From contig CALWLK010000046.1 in the NCBI GenBank assembly GCA_944381505.1, positions 1-57,310 of the forward strand: a stretch of 57,310 nucleotides of DNA. Reading direction: 5' to 3'. Shown here in pieces: positions 1-8,237 of this stretch. Under the pieces are notes generated by a model. The model was not told where the DNA came from and made no database searches. It saw only the letters and a list, made by a program, of their open reading frames with translations. The translations under genes and the position numbers were made by a program. The DNA is from an uncultured Lachnospiraceae bacterium. GTDB lineage: Bacteria; Bacillota; Clostridia; Lachnospirales; Lachnospiraceae. How positions within the stretch are numbered: the first letter of the stretch is position 1; every line of letters begins with the position of its first letter.

Positions 1-1005
1 TCCGTGCAGAGTTATATGCTTGCTGATACCTGCTTTATCAAGAACTCTGACAAGGAGACGGCGAAGAGTATTGTAATCTATAGGTTTAGATGAGTCATTC
101 CTTTGTACCCAAATATACGCAGAACCACGACGCTTTCCGAGAGAACGCCAGCGCTCATTATATCTTTTTATCAATATATCATTAGAAGCAGAATTGAGTT
201 TTATCGTTCTCCTTGAGGATTTTGTTTTTGTCTTTCCTTCTGAGCCTACGATTACTTTACCGTCTTTATCTACGGTTTTAGTTCTGTTTATCTTAAGTGT
301 TTTATCGCTTTTGCTCCAATCTGAGAACCTGAGTGTTGAGGCTTCGCCTGGTCTTTCGTAGGTCAGAAAGATAAATTGTAAAAGGTCTGCATTTCCGCCA
401 ATCTCGTCGCAGGCTTCAAAGAAAGCCTTTGCCTCATCTGAATTAAGCACCTTGTCAGGACTTAAAACAGGGTCGTAACCTAAATGTATGCCATAGCAGG
501 GATTTTGAGCCATATTGTCTTGATATACATAATTAAAGTATAGTTGAAGAAGAGAGTAGGCCTTATCTATCGTACTTATAGAATAGTGCATGCCTCTCAA
601 TTCTTCGATATATTCCAATACATCATTATGAGTTATCTCCAGAGGGTGCTTTAAACTTATAAGATATGAAAAGACCTGATGGTCTATAGTCGTTTTGTTC
701 CTAACATAAGTAGACTGCGCCCAACCCTCAGATAATTTATAATCAATGAAATGATAAAGAGCGTCAATAAGAGTTTCTGATTTGACTGGAACAGAGGAGA
801 GATTTTTCTTTTCCTCTACATCGAGTTTTTTCAGTAAAGCCTCCTTTGCAGCTTGCCTTGTCTTTCCGCTCCCTGTTTGCCTATAACTGGACTTAGCAAG
901 TTGAACAGTACATTTTGCTTCATAGTATGTATATTTTTTTGTTCTTCCTGCCTTGGTCTTATAATTTTTTTCTTTCTTTTCAATGACGATAGGTGTGTAC
1001 TTCAT
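1..1005 (-). CDS. Tyrosine recombinase / integrase (C-terminus off the window)
   Basis: Site-specific recombinase of the phage/ICE integrase family, read leftwards and cut by the window edge after 335 residues with no stop. In order: a basic N-terminal region (about 1-70), a SAM-like core-binding domain (about 75-170) and the start of the catalytic domain from about 190. The box-I arginine is R218 in TYERPGEASTLRFSD. The beta-hairpin region SSRRTIKLN follows, and the reading ends at SKHITLHG, where the HxLRH box begins. The ATG at 1005 has GAGGGA 8 bases upstream, and that ribosome-site segment is itself tandemly duplicated. It lies just beyond the 3' end of tRNA-Cys in the same direction, typical of an element integrated at a tRNA. 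The tyrosine nucleophile cannot be seen. Confidence 0.9.
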   Translation of the reverse strand, partial: MKYTPIVIEKKEKNYKTKAGRTKKYTYYEAKCTVQLAKSSYRQTGSGKTRQAAKEALLKKLDVEEKKNLSSVPVKSETLIDALYHFIDYKLSEGWAQSTYVRNKTTIDHQVFSYLISLKHPLEITHNDVLEYIEELRGMHYSISTIDKAYSLLQLYFNYVYQDNMAQNPCYGIHLGYDPVLSPDKVLNSDEAKAFFEACDEIGGNADLLQFIFLTYERPGEASTLRFSDWSKSDKTLKINRTKTVDKDGKVIVGSEGKTKTKSSRRTIKLNSASNDILIKRYNERWRSLGKRRGSAYIWVQRNDSSKPIDYNTLRRLLVRVLDKAGISKHITLHG

Positions 1006-1085
1006 AATTTTTCCCTCAATTTTCCCTCAATTTGATTTTAAAACAAAGGAAAAAATAAGGAAAGTGTAAAATGGTATTTTCCCAC

Positions 1086-1124
1086 AAAAAAAGCCCAAAA
1101 GCCTTAAAATAAAGGGTTTTGGAC
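1086..1124 (-). terminator. Rho-independent terminator after tRNA-Cys
   Basis: Read on the minus strand, GTCCAAAA pairs with TTTTGGGC (one G-U), followed by one mismatch and two more pairs, an A/T-rich loop, and a run of seven T. It sits 15 bases beyond the tRNA 3' end and upstream of the integrase start, so it should end the tRNA transcript. Confidence 0.75.
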
Positions 1125-1138
1125 TATCTTAGGTGTAG

Positions 1139-1209
1139 AGGCGACGACCGGATTTGAACCGGTGATCAGGGTGTTGCAGACCCACGCCTTACCACTTGGC
1201 TACGTCGCC
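1139..1209 (-). tRNA. tRNA-Cys (GCA anticodon)
   Basis: The minus strand gives a full cloverleaf. The acceptor stem GGCGACG pairs with CGTCGCC, the anticodon loop is TCTGCAA, which carries anticodon GCA, and the T arm is ACCGGTTCAAATCCGGT. The discriminator is U and CCA is not encoded. The 71-base length fits tRNA-Cys. A tyrosine integrase begins 134 bases beyond its 3' end, which suggests the 3' half serves as an attachment site. Confidence 0.95.
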
Positions 1210-1231
1210 ATGCCAAATTCAAAGCTTTTTT

Positions 1232-1260
1232 ATTATATAGTAATAAGTATTCCGTGTCAA
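1232..1260 (-). promoter_or_regulatory. Consensus promoter of tRNA-Cys
   Basis: Minus strand TTGACA (1260-1255) and TATAAT (1237-1232) are separated by exactly 17 bases, a perfect sigma-70/SigA consensus. It lies 22 bases upstream of the mature tRNA 5' end. Confidence 0.85.
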
Positions 1261-1363
1261 GGGGTTTAAAAATAATAGTCCGGAGTGTATAATAGCGGTA
1301 AATAATGAAACCCGATGTTCCGGTTTTTGATACCGGATGACGGGATGCGATGAAAGGATAGCT

Positions 1364-2269
1364 ATGGAAAAGACCGGATTTAAGATAATAAGCGACAGCT
1401 GCTGCGACCTGCCCAAGGATTACTGCGAGGCAAACGATATAGGCATAGTGCCTCTCTATGTTGCCTTTGAGGACGGCGTTTACAAGAGAGACTATCTGGA
1501 CTTCACATATCACGAGTTTTATCAGAAGATGTTGGATAATCCGGGAAATTTTCCCAAGACCTCTCTTCCCGGTCCGGAGGATTACATAAATGTGTTCAAG
1601 CCCTTTGTGGAGGCGGGAGGGGGCGTGCTCTGCCTGTGCATGACCACTACCATGAGCGGGTCTTACAACTCCGCGAAGGCTGCAGTGGATGCCCTCCGAG
1701 ACGACTTCCCCGATGCGGATATAGAGGTGGTGGACACAAAGGCCCTCACGATATTTCAGGGGCTTCTGGTGAAGGAGGCTGTGAGGCTCAGGAGCATGGG
1801 AAAGAGCCTTTCGGAGACAGCGGATATCATACGGAGTATAAAGTCCGACGGAGGAGCTTTCTTTACCATAGGAGATCTCACCTATCTCAACAAGGGAGGA
1901 AGGATAGGCGGCTTGGTGAAGCTTGCCGCCATAGGCTTGGGCTTGAAGCCCGTCATATATTTTAAGGAGGGGATAATATCTCTTGCGGCCATAACAAGAA
2001 GCAGGAAAAAATCTCTCTCGGAGCTTGCAAAGCAGACTGCGGCGTTTTTTGCAAAGACGAAGGCGAAGCTCGAAGACTATGAGCTGTTGGTGGGCTACGG
2101 ACTCTCAAAGGAGGACGGTTTAGAGCTGAAGACTCTTTTTGTAAATGCCCTCAAGAAGGTCGGCTATGACAGAGATCCGGAGCTTGTTCAGATAGGGACT
2201 ATGGTAGGAGCTCACAATGGGCCTTACCTTATGGGAATAGTTTTCATGAAGAGATATTCCGAGCAATAA
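1364..2269 (+). CDS. DegV family fatty-acid-binding protein
   Basis: 301-residue cytosolic protein of the DegV family. Characterised members bind a fatty acid and some serve as the FakB subunit of fatty acid kinase. The sequence opens with FKIISDSCCDLPKDY, has TTTMSGSYNSAKAA in the middle and NKGGRIGGLVKLAAIGLGLK in the second half, all at the places expected for DegV, and the length is normal. An upstream in-frame ATG exists at 1337, but the ATG at 1364 has AAAGGA at a proper distance and begins at the family's usual N-terminus. No FakA kinase is nearby, so the role in lipid salvage is inference from family. Confidence 0.9.
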   Translation: MEKTGFKIISDSCCDLPKDYCEANDIGIVPLYVAFEDGVYKRDYLDFTYHEFYQKMLDNPGNFPKTSLPGPEDYINVFKPFVEAGGGVLCLCMTTTMSGSYNSAKAAVDALRDDFPDADIEVVDTKALTIFQGLLVKEAVRLRSMGKSLSETADIIRSIKSDGGAFFTIGDLTYLNKGGRIGGLVKLAAIGLGLKPVIYFKEGIISLAAITRSRKKSLSELAKQTAAFFAKTKAKLEDYELLVGYGLSKEDGLELKTLFVNALKKVGYDRDPELVQIGTMVGAHNGPYLMGIVFMKRYSEQ

Positions 2270-2334
2270 GTACAGAGAGATATAACGGTAAATAACACAA
2301 TAAACAGGATCACAGGAATAAGGGGGACAGCAAA

Positions 2335-3171
2335 ATGAAGAGATTTGGAAGGATCCTTGCGTCGGCAGTGCTTTTGTCTATGAGCCTCTGCATGGAAGCT
2401 GTGGCGGCGCCCGGGGGAGCGGTGACCATCATAAGGACTGGCGGGGATTCTCAAGGACCTCAGGTTTCAGGGGGGCCTGTGGCTCCTTCACAGGGAGGCA
2501 CAGTGATAGAGCTTCCTTTTAAGCTTGTCACTCCCTCTCATTTTCGAGGGGATTACAACGTGGCTTGGGGAAGCGTGCAGAGAGCCGACGGATCATGGGC
2601 GGATGTGTCATACGACTACGCAATCATGAATCCCTACTACAGAGTTTTGAGGGAGGAGACGGACAGTACCGGAGTGGAGTGGTACGTGTGCGCTGCCCAC
2701 GCCACAAAGGCCGGAGACTATTTCACTGACGACGGCTCCTTCTACAATGAGCTGTGGCTTAAGAAAGCGGACTGCACGGAGACGAATACAGTCACTGTAA
2801 ACACGGATAATCCCACCAGATTAAAGATAGTGGAGACGGCTCTTTCCACCCTGGGACTTCCCTATCAGGCGGGAGCCTCGGGGCCTGACAGCTTTGACTG
2901 CTCGGGCTATGTATATTACGTAATGAACGCTTCGGGAGTGGCCGTTCCCAGGACCTCCTCAGACGGCATGCTTGGCCTTGGCCGAAACGTAAGCTATGAG
3001 GAGCTTAAACCCGGAGACATAGTGGGACGCTCGGGACATGTGGGGATATACATAGGGGACGACAAATTCGTTCACGCCTCCGAGACTGTCACAGGGGTTA
3101 TATCCGACACTATAGCCATGTACTCCCGCACCAACAGCTTTACCAATTATATAAATGTAGTTGGAGATTGA
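2335..3171 (+). CDS. Secreted NlpC/P60 cell-wall peptidase
   Basis: 278 residues. A signal peptide (about 1-25, ending VAA) is followed by a Gly/Pro-rich linker, a region of about 60-150 resembling a small wall-binding or SH3-like domain, and a C-terminal NlpC/P60 domain (about 160-278). The catalytic cysteine is C189 in DSFDCSGYVYYV and the histidine H235 in GRSGHVGIYIG, with H247 as a likely third residue. NlpC/P60 enzymes cut peptide stems of peptidoglycan outside the cell. The start is fixed by GGGGGA upstream and by the signal peptide. It follows degV by 65 bases and may share its transcript. Confidence 0.88.
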   Translation: MKRFGRILASAVLLSMSLCMEAVAAPGGAVTIIRTGGDSQGPQVSGGPVAPSQGGTVIELPFKLVTPSHFRGDYNVAWGSVQRADGSWADVSYDYAIMNPYYRVLREETDSTGVEWYVCAAHATKAGDYFTDDGSFYNELWLKKADCTETNTVTVNTDNPTRLKIVETALSTLGLPYQAGASGPDSFDCSGYVYYVMNASGVAVPRTSSDGMLGLGRNVSYEELKPGDIVGRSGHVGIYIGDDKFVHASETVTGVISDTIAMYSRTNSFTNYINVVGD

Positions 3172-3235
3172 TGAGATATCACATCACCGAAAAATAAAAC
3201 AGAGCCGGGAACAGGACACAGGGGAATTCTCACAT

Positions 3236-3721
3236 ATGAAGGACAAGGAAAAGACCAAGACAAATGTCATGAGGCTTCTCGACAAGGCGAAGATAGCCTA
3301 TGATACAAAGGAATATGAGTACAGCGAGGAAGACCTCTCAGGCGTACACGCGGCGGAGGTATTGGGCTTTCCCTGCGATATGGTTTATAAGACCCTTGTG
3401 CTTCGGGGAGACAAGACCGGTTACTTTGTCTGCTGCATACCTGTGGACAGGGAGATAGATCTGAAGAAAGCCGCAAAGGTATCCGGAAATAAGAGCGCCG
3501 AGCTCATACATGTGAAGGAGCTTTTGCCCCTTACAGGATATGTGAGAGGCGGCTGCTCACCAATAGGCATGAAAAAAAGATTCGATACATATATAGATGA
3601 GAGCGCCGAGGACAAAGAAAGGATAAGCGTAAGCGCGGGGCAGAGGGGAGTGCAGGTACTTTTGTCTCCCGGGGAGCTGGCAGCTTATATCGGAGCTGAA
3701 TTCAAGGAGCTTGTGCAGTGA
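3236..3721 (+). CDS. ybaK: Cys-tRNA(Pro) deacylase, YbaK family
   Basis: 161-residue YbaK/EbsC-type trans-editing enzyme, expected to hydrolyse mischarged Cys-tRNA(Pro). KTNVMRLLDKAKIAY opens the domain, the conserved lysine lies in DMVYKTLVLRG, and the glycine-rich GGCSPIGMKKRFDTYID and the C-terminal RGVQVLLSPGEL complete it. The ATG at 3236 is preferred over an in-frame codon at 3161 because GGGGAA sits nine bases before it and the family N-terminus begins here; the longer form would overlap the NlpC gene. Its stop overlaps the GTG start of the next gene, so the two are probably translationally coupled. Confidence 0.9.
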   Translation: MKDKEKTKTNVMRLLDKAKIAYDTKEYEYSEEDLSGVHAAEVLGFPCDMVYKTLVLRGDKTGYFVCCIPVDREIDLKKAAKVSGNKSAELIHVKELLPLTGYVRGGCSPIGMKKRFDTYIDESAEDKERISVSAGQRGVQVLLSPGELAAYIGAEFKELVQ

Positions 3722-4242
3722 AGACGATGAAGCTTATGCGCGCCGAGAGAGGTGAGGGGCTGCAGATCACGGAATTCGTAAAACAGGTCAAGGGATCCAT
3801 GGGAGATCAGACAGATTGGCTTTTCCTCAACAATTCCGAGGAGGAGAGAAGACGCATAGACGAAGGTCTCGATCCCGCATATAAGGCTGTGGACACTGAG
3901 ACCGGAGAGACAGGGGGCGTGCTCATAGTGGAGATCCCTCATCTCATCGGAGGGGAAAACCTCGGGGACTATATAGGTCTCTCGGGAGATGAGTTAAAAA
4001 GGGTAGCCCACATGGATACCGCAGCGGTAGCTCCCGGCTACAGGGGTCTTAAGCTTCAGAGGAGGCTTATGAGCATGGCGGAGGAGGAGCTGGCTCTGCA
4101 GGGCTATAGGTATCTTATGTGTACCGTACATCCCGACAACATCTACAGCAGAGGAAACGTGATCTCCCTCGGCTACAGGCCTGTGTGGAAGGGAGAAAAG
4201 TACGGCGGGACCTTAAGAGAGGTAATGCTCAAGGAGATTTGA
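3718..4242 (+). CDS. GNAT family N-acetyltransferase
   Basis: 174 residues. The acetyl-CoA-binding part is visible as HMDTAAVAPGYRGLKLQRRL, a variant of the V-x-P-x-x-R/Q-x-x-G-x-G/A motif A, followed by YLMCTVHPDNIYSRGNVISL. The GTG at 3718 overlaps the ybaK stop and has AAGGAG nine bases upstream; an ATG at 3727 is the alternative. The substrate is unknown. Operon with ybaK and the DUF1275 gene eight bases downstream. Confidence 0.82.
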   Translation: MKTMKLMRAERGEGLQITEFVKQVKGSMGDQTDWLFLNNSEEERRRIDEGLDPAYKAVDTETGETGGVLIVEIPHLIGGENLGDYIGLSGDELKRVAHMDTAAVAPGYRGLKLQRRLMSMAEEELALQGYRYLMCTVHPDNIYSRGNVISLGYRPVWKGEKYGGTLREVMLKEI

Positions 4243-4249
4243 GATATTT

Positions 4250-4930
4250 ATGAAGAGAGCCGCACAGAGTTCGGAATCAATAGAGCTTGGAATAATGCTT
4301 TCCCTGGCGGGGGGCTTTATGGATGCGTATTCATATATAATGAGAGGAAGGGTGTTTGCAAACGCTCAGACCGGGAATATACTCCTTTTGGGGGTGAGGA
4401 TCTCGGAGGGCGATTTTGCAAACATCCATCGTTATTTGTTTCCGATAGTTTTCTTTACAGGGGGCATCGCTCTGGCGAGACTTCTGAGGGATCCCGAGAA
4501 GAGGACCATACACTGGCGGCAGCTGACGGTGTTCATTGAGATGCTTATATTCTCCGCTGTGGCTTTTATGCCGCTTGCGATGAATCTTCTTGCAAACAGC
4601 ATGACCTCCTTTGCCTGCGGGCTGCAGGTGGAGAGCTTCAGAAAGATACACGGAAGGAGCGCCGCCACCACCATGTGCATTGGGAACCTGCGCAGCGCCA
4701 CCGAAAACATCTGCGATTACGTGAAAACAAAAGACCGGGACAGCCTTTTTTCGGGACTGTTTTACTACGGCGTTATAGCTCTCTTTATTGCAGGGGCGGT
4801 AATAGGAAACCTGTGCATAAAGGTCCTCAAAGAGAGGGCTATCCTTGTGTGCACAGGCTTTCTTTTCATAGCTTTTATAATTATGTTTTCCGACAGGGAG
4901 AGGGAAGCTAAGCCTCCATATAAGCCTTGA
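4250..4930 (+). CDS. DUF1275 (YoaK-like) membrane protein
   Basis: 226-residue integral membrane protein with about six hydrophobic segments. The family signature GGFMDAYSYIMRGRVFANAQ followed by TGNILLLG identifies DUF1275 (YoaK). The function of the family is not established; some annotations suggest transport. It is the last gene of the ybaK-GNAT run. Its last 23 bases overlap the 3' end of the convergent M42 peptidase gene, with no terminator between them. Confidence 0.87.
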   Translation: MKRAAQSSESIELGIMLSLAGGFMDAYSYIMRGRVFANAQTGNILLLGVRISEGDFANIHRYLFPIVFFTGGIALARLLRDPEKRTIHWRQLTVFIEMLIFSAVAFMPLAMNLLANSMTSFACGLQVESFRKIHGRSAATTMCIGNLRSATENICDYVKTKDRDSLFSGLFYYGVIALFIAGAVIGNLCIKVLKERAILVCTGFLFIAFIIMFSDREREAKPPYKP

Positions 4931-5954
4931 TGAGCTTAAAGGTATTTTCCACTGCATCCATGTGGCTTCTCTCATATCCGTGGGAGGCATATACTCCGGG
5001 GCCGATGAGGGCGTGGCGCAGATCATATCCCGCTCTGAGGGTCGCCTCCACGTCTGAGCCGTAATGGGGATATATGTCCACGGCGTAACCGATGCCATTC
5101 TTCTCGGCAAGCTCTATGAGCTTTGTCACCACGTCGTAATTGTAGGGGCCGCCGCCGTCCTTTGCGGCTATGGATACCTCATGCTCCGTGCAGGTAAGTC
5201 CCTTTCCGATGCAGCCCATATCCACGGACCAAGCCTCAGTGACTCCCTCGGGGCAGCCTGAGGAGCCTCCATGGCCTACCTCCTCGTAGATGGTAAAGTG
5301 CATGTATACACGTCTTTTGAGCTCAATATTGTTGTCCTTGACATACTTTGCATATCCTATGAGTATGGCGGCGGAGAGCTTGTCGTCAAGGAAACGGCTC
5401 TTTATATATCCCTTCTCGGTGATCCTGGTGCGGGGCTCAAAGCAAACGTAGTCGCCGGGCCTTATCCCGAGAGCCCTCACATCCTCTGCATTTTTCACAT
5501 CCTCGTCTATGACGATCTCCACGGTATCCCAATCCCTCTTGGTGGTGGCGTACTCGCTGTTTACATGCACCGAGGGGTTTATGAGCTGGCAGGTCCCCTC
5601 ATATTTTCTTTTGTCTCTGGTGATTATCCTGACATTTTCGGCCTCGGCGTTATTAGGCTGCATTCCGCCTATATTTGTGAGCATAAGGCGGCCGTCAGGC
5701 TTTATCTCCCGAACCATGGCACCGAGGGTGTCACAGTGGGCCTCAAGGAGTATAGCGTCGTTGGGGTCCCCGGATTCAAGGTCCGCGATAACGCCGCCCT
5801 TTAAGGTGCGCCCGGCCTTTACTCCCATCTTTGAAAATTCGGAGAGAAGGTAGTCCGTCACCTCTCTGCCGTAGCCCGAGGGGCTGTCGATATCGAGGAG
5901 CGCCTTTGCCTCCTCAAGGATAAGATCCACATACTCTTTGTCGGAAAGCTTCAT
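4908..5954 (-). CDS. M42 family metallo-aminopeptidase
   Basis: 348-residue cytosolic di-metal peptidase of the M42 (glutamyl aminopeptidase/endoglucanase-like) family. The metal and catalytic residues are in place: LEAHCDTLGAM (H73, D75), SRFLDDKLSA (bridging Asp), TIYEEVGHGGS (Glu-Glu pair) and a late histidine in YASHGYERSHMD. The length is normal for the family. It probably trims peptides to amino acids for fermentation, which is inference. It is transcribed alone from a consensus promoter 54 bases upstream. Confidence 0.92.
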   Translation of the reverse strand: MKLSDKEYVDLILEEAKALLDIDSPSGYGREVTDYLLSEFSKMGVKAGRTLKGGVIADLESGDPNDAILLEAHCDTLGAMVREIKPDGRLMLTNIGGMQPNNAEAENVRIITRDKRKYEGTCQLINPSVHVNSEYATTKRDWDTVEIVIDEDVKNAEDVRALGIRPGDYVCFEPRTRITEKGYIKSRFLDDKLSAAILIGYAKYVKDNNIELKRRVYMHFTIYEEVGHGGSSGCPEGVTEAWSVDMGCIGKGLTCTEHEVSIAAKDGGGPYNYDVVTKLIELAEKNGIGYAVDIYPHYGSDVEATLRAGYDLRHALIGPGVYASHGYERSHMDAVENTFKLIKAYMEA

Positions 5955-6007
5955 TTCTATTCACCTCAATTTTTAAGTATTATGTATATTTTAACTGTCT
6001 AAAGCTA

Positions 6008-6036
6008 AATATACATAAGAATAAAGCGGCTGTCAA
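6008..6036 (-). promoter_or_regulatory. Promoter of the M42 peptidase gene
   Basis: Minus strand TTGACA (6036-6031), a 17-base spacer and TATATT (6013-6008), directly upstream of the M42 start at 5954. Confidence 0.75.
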
Positions 6037-6133
6037 ATTTTAAGATAAAATAAAGTTTTTTATCTATATCAATTCTCCGGGAATTATAATATAATGATTA
6101 CGCAGCTTATAAAAAGAAAAGTGAGGTAGCAGT

Positions 6134-6646
6134 ATGAAAAGCATGATTTCAGCGGTAAAAGATATGTTCCGGCATTACTTCAACTGGCACGGCAGGCTCT
6201 CAAGGGCAGGCTACTGGTGGGGATGGCTTGGAATAACTCTCATATCCTTTATCTTAAATCTTCTTGTAAATTTTGTGGAGGACGATCTCAGCATCCTTGT
6301 GGGGATATGGAGCCTTGTAACCTTCTTTCCTCTGCTGTTTGCGGCTATGAGGAGATATCACGACTCGGGAAAGCCCGGATGGCTCGCGGTGATATTTAAC
6401 GGTCTGGGGACCGTCTTTGCGGCTCTGGGTATCATAGGTATGTTTATAGGAGCGGCCACAGGCCTCTACTACATGTTCTCACAGGAGGGAGGAAGCCTTA
6501 CCCTGGCCATAATCTCGTTTTCGGGAGTTTTCCTTATCATTTCTCTGGTGCTTTCCATCCTGAATCTGGTATTCCTTTTACTCTCGGGGACTCCCGGGGA
6601 GAACGCCTACGGAATGCCCAAGCCCTTTAATCCTGACGAGGATTGA
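6134..6646 (+). CDS. DUF805 membrane protein
   Basis: 170-residue protein with four hydrophobic segments. The N-terminal FNWHGRLSRAGYWWGWLG and RRYHDSGKPGWLAVIF are the signature stretches of DUF805. The function is unknown in the family; some members are linked to stress or envelope. TATAAT-like boxes at 6085-6095 lie just downstream of a dyad (AATTC-tccgg-GAATT, 6070-6084), a possible operator. The stop lies three bases before the next start, so it is cotranscribed with the NUDIX gene. Confidence 0.85.
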   Translation: MKSMISAVKDMFRHYFNWHGRLSRAGYWWGWLGITLISFILNLLVNFVEDDLSILVGIWSLVTFFPLLFAAMRRYHDSGKPGWLAVIFNGLGTVFAALGIIGMFIGAATGLYYMFSQEGGSLTLAIISFSGVFLIISLVLSILNLVFLLLSGTPGENAYGMPKPFNPDED

Positions 6647-6648
6647 TC

Positions 6649-7104
6649 ATGAAGCTTTCCACACTTTGTTATCTTGAGAGAGACGGGAAATACCTGATGC
6701 TCTACAGGAACAAAAAGAAAAATGACGTAAACCACGGCAAATGGATAGGAGTTGGAGGAAAGCTTGAAGCCTCTGAGGCTCCTGAGGAGGGGCTTATGAG
6801 GGAGGTCCTTGAGGAGACGGGACTCAGGCTTTCGAGTTACAGATTCAGGGGCATAATAACCTTTGTATACGACGATAAGGAACCCGAGTATATATTTACC
6901 TATACCTCCTCCGAGTTTGAGGGAGAGCTTTCGGAGTGCGACGAGGGCGAGCTTCGCTGGGTGGATAAGAGAGAAGTCCTCAAGCTTCCCCTGTGGGAGG
7001 GGGACAAGCCCATGCTCAGGAGGCTTATGGAGAGCGACGAGGTGTTCTCCATAAAGCTCTGCTACGATAAAAATGACGTTTTGACAGAGGTGAAGGAGTT
7101 TTGA
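6649..7104 (+). CDS. NUDIX hydrolase (8-oxo-dGTP diphosphatase-like)
   Basis: 151-residue NUDIX protein. The NUDIX box reads GKLEASEAPEEGLMREVLEE followed directly by TG, with all expected G, R, E and E positions present. The N-terminal MKLSTLCYLERDGKYLMLYR and GKWIGVGGK are typical of the clostridial MutT/8-oxo-dGTP diphosphatase subgroup. The ATG at 6649 is preferred over a TTG at 6643. The stop overlaps the start of the radical SAM gene (TGATG), which implies coupling. Likely role: nucleotide pool cleaning, by family. Confidence 0.87.
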   Translation: MKLSTLCYLERDGKYLMLYRNKKKNDVNHGKWIGVGGKLEASEAPEEGLMREVLEETGLRLSSYRFRGIITFVYDDKEPEYIFTYTSSEFEGELSECDEGELRWVDKREVLKLPLWEGDKPMLRRLMESDEVFSIKLCYDKNDVLTEVKEF

Positions 7105-8159
7105 TGACCTACCCTGACACATGGAAAAGACCGTGGCACAGCGTGGGAGATGAGCTTTTAAGGACCTACGGCGGAAAGGTTTATAAGCTATCCTTGGAGA
7201 CAGGGTGCACCTGCCCCGTGAGGGACGGCACGAAGGGCACGGGAGGATGTATCTTCTGCGGAGAGGCGGGAGCAGGTGAATTTGCCGAGAAGGCAGGATT
7301 TCCTGTGAAGGAACAGATAAGGCTTGCAAAGGAGAGAGTGGCGGCAAAGGTCGGAAGGACTCCTGCAGGTTATATAGCTTATTTCCAGTCCTTCACCAAC
7401 ACCTACGGGGACTTCGGAAGGCTCTCGGCAATGTTTCGGGAGGCGGCGGATAGTCCGGATATACTGATACTCTCCATTGCCACAAGGCCTGACTGCATAA
7501 GCGAAGAGATGTACCGATTTTTGGGAGAGCTCTGCAGAAAAAAGCCTGTCTGGGTGGAGCTGGGGCTTCAGACCGCCCATGAGAGGACTGCGGATTTCAT
7601 AAGGAGAGGCTACGACACAGAGGTATTCAAGGAGGCTGCAGAGAGGCTTAAATCAGAGGGGATAACTGTGATAGCCCACATGATAGCGGGACTTCCCGGG
7701 GAAGACGAGGACATGATAAAGGAGACTGCCCGCTATATCTCAGAGCTTGCGGGAAAAGAAGGAGAGCCTCTCGTTGACGGAATAAAGATTCACCTTCTGT
7801 ACGTGCTTGAGGGCACGGATCTGGGAAATATATATAAGGAGGCTTTGGAGAAAAACCGATGCTCGGGAGACGAGAGCTTCGACGCAAAGACTTCCGTGTG
7901 CGAGTGCGGAGAGGACTTGGGGATATCCTTTGAGGGAGAGAAGCTTAACTGGCATATTTTTTCCATGGAGGAATACATAGAGCTTCTTATAGATATTTTG
8001 GAGCTTCTGCCTCAAAGGATGGTAATACACAGGATAACGGGAGATGCACCAAAGAGCCTTCTCCTCGCGCCCATGTGGAGCGCAAACAAAAAGAGGGTAT
8101 TAAACACCTTTTCGAGAAGGCTTGGAGAAAGAGAGAGTTATCAAGGGAAGGCTTTATGA
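7104..8159 (+). CDS. TIGR01212 family radical SAM protein (YhcC-like)
   Basis: 351 residues. The N-terminus YKLSLETGCTCPVRDGTKG then GGCIFCGEAGAGEF carries the unusual radical SAM cluster cysteines (C-x-C then CxxC) of the TIGR01212/YhcC group. FQSFTNTYG, LSIATRPDC, VELGLQTAHERT and HMIAGLPGED are the core-barrel motifs. The ATG at 7104 overlaps the previous stop and has GAAGGAG at the right distance. The reaction is not established for the family; placement with a NUDIX gene hints at nucleic-acid or tRNA metabolism. Confidence 0.88.
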   Translation: MTYPDTWKRPWHSVGDELLRTYGGKVYKLSLETGCTCPVRDGTKGTGGCIFCGEAGAGEFAEKAGFPVKEQIRLAKERVAAKVGRTPAGYIAYFQSFTNTYGDFGRLSAMFREAADSPDILILSIATRPDCISEEMYRFLGELCRKKPVWVELGLQTAHERTADFIRRGYDTEVFKEAAERLKSEGITVIAHMIAGLPGEDEDMIKETARYISELAGKEGEPLVDGIKIHLLYVLEGTDLGNIYKEALEKNRCSGDESFDAKTSVCECGEDLGISFEGEKLNWHIFSMEEYIELLIDILELLPQRMVIHRITGDAPKSLLLAPMWSANKKRVLNTFSRRLGERESYQGKAL

Positions 8160-8169
8160 GCCGGAGATT

Positions 8170-8198
8170 TTGACACTGAATTATTTCATGAATATATT
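8170..8198 (+). promoter_or_regulatory. Promoter of the DJ-1/PfpI gene
   Basis: TTGACA (8170-8175), a 17-base spacer, then TATATT (8193-8198), 40 bases before the start codon at 8238. Confidence 0.78.
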
Positions 8199-8237
8199 TA
8201 ATAAGATAGGACTATAAATCAAAAAGGAGGAATGAAA

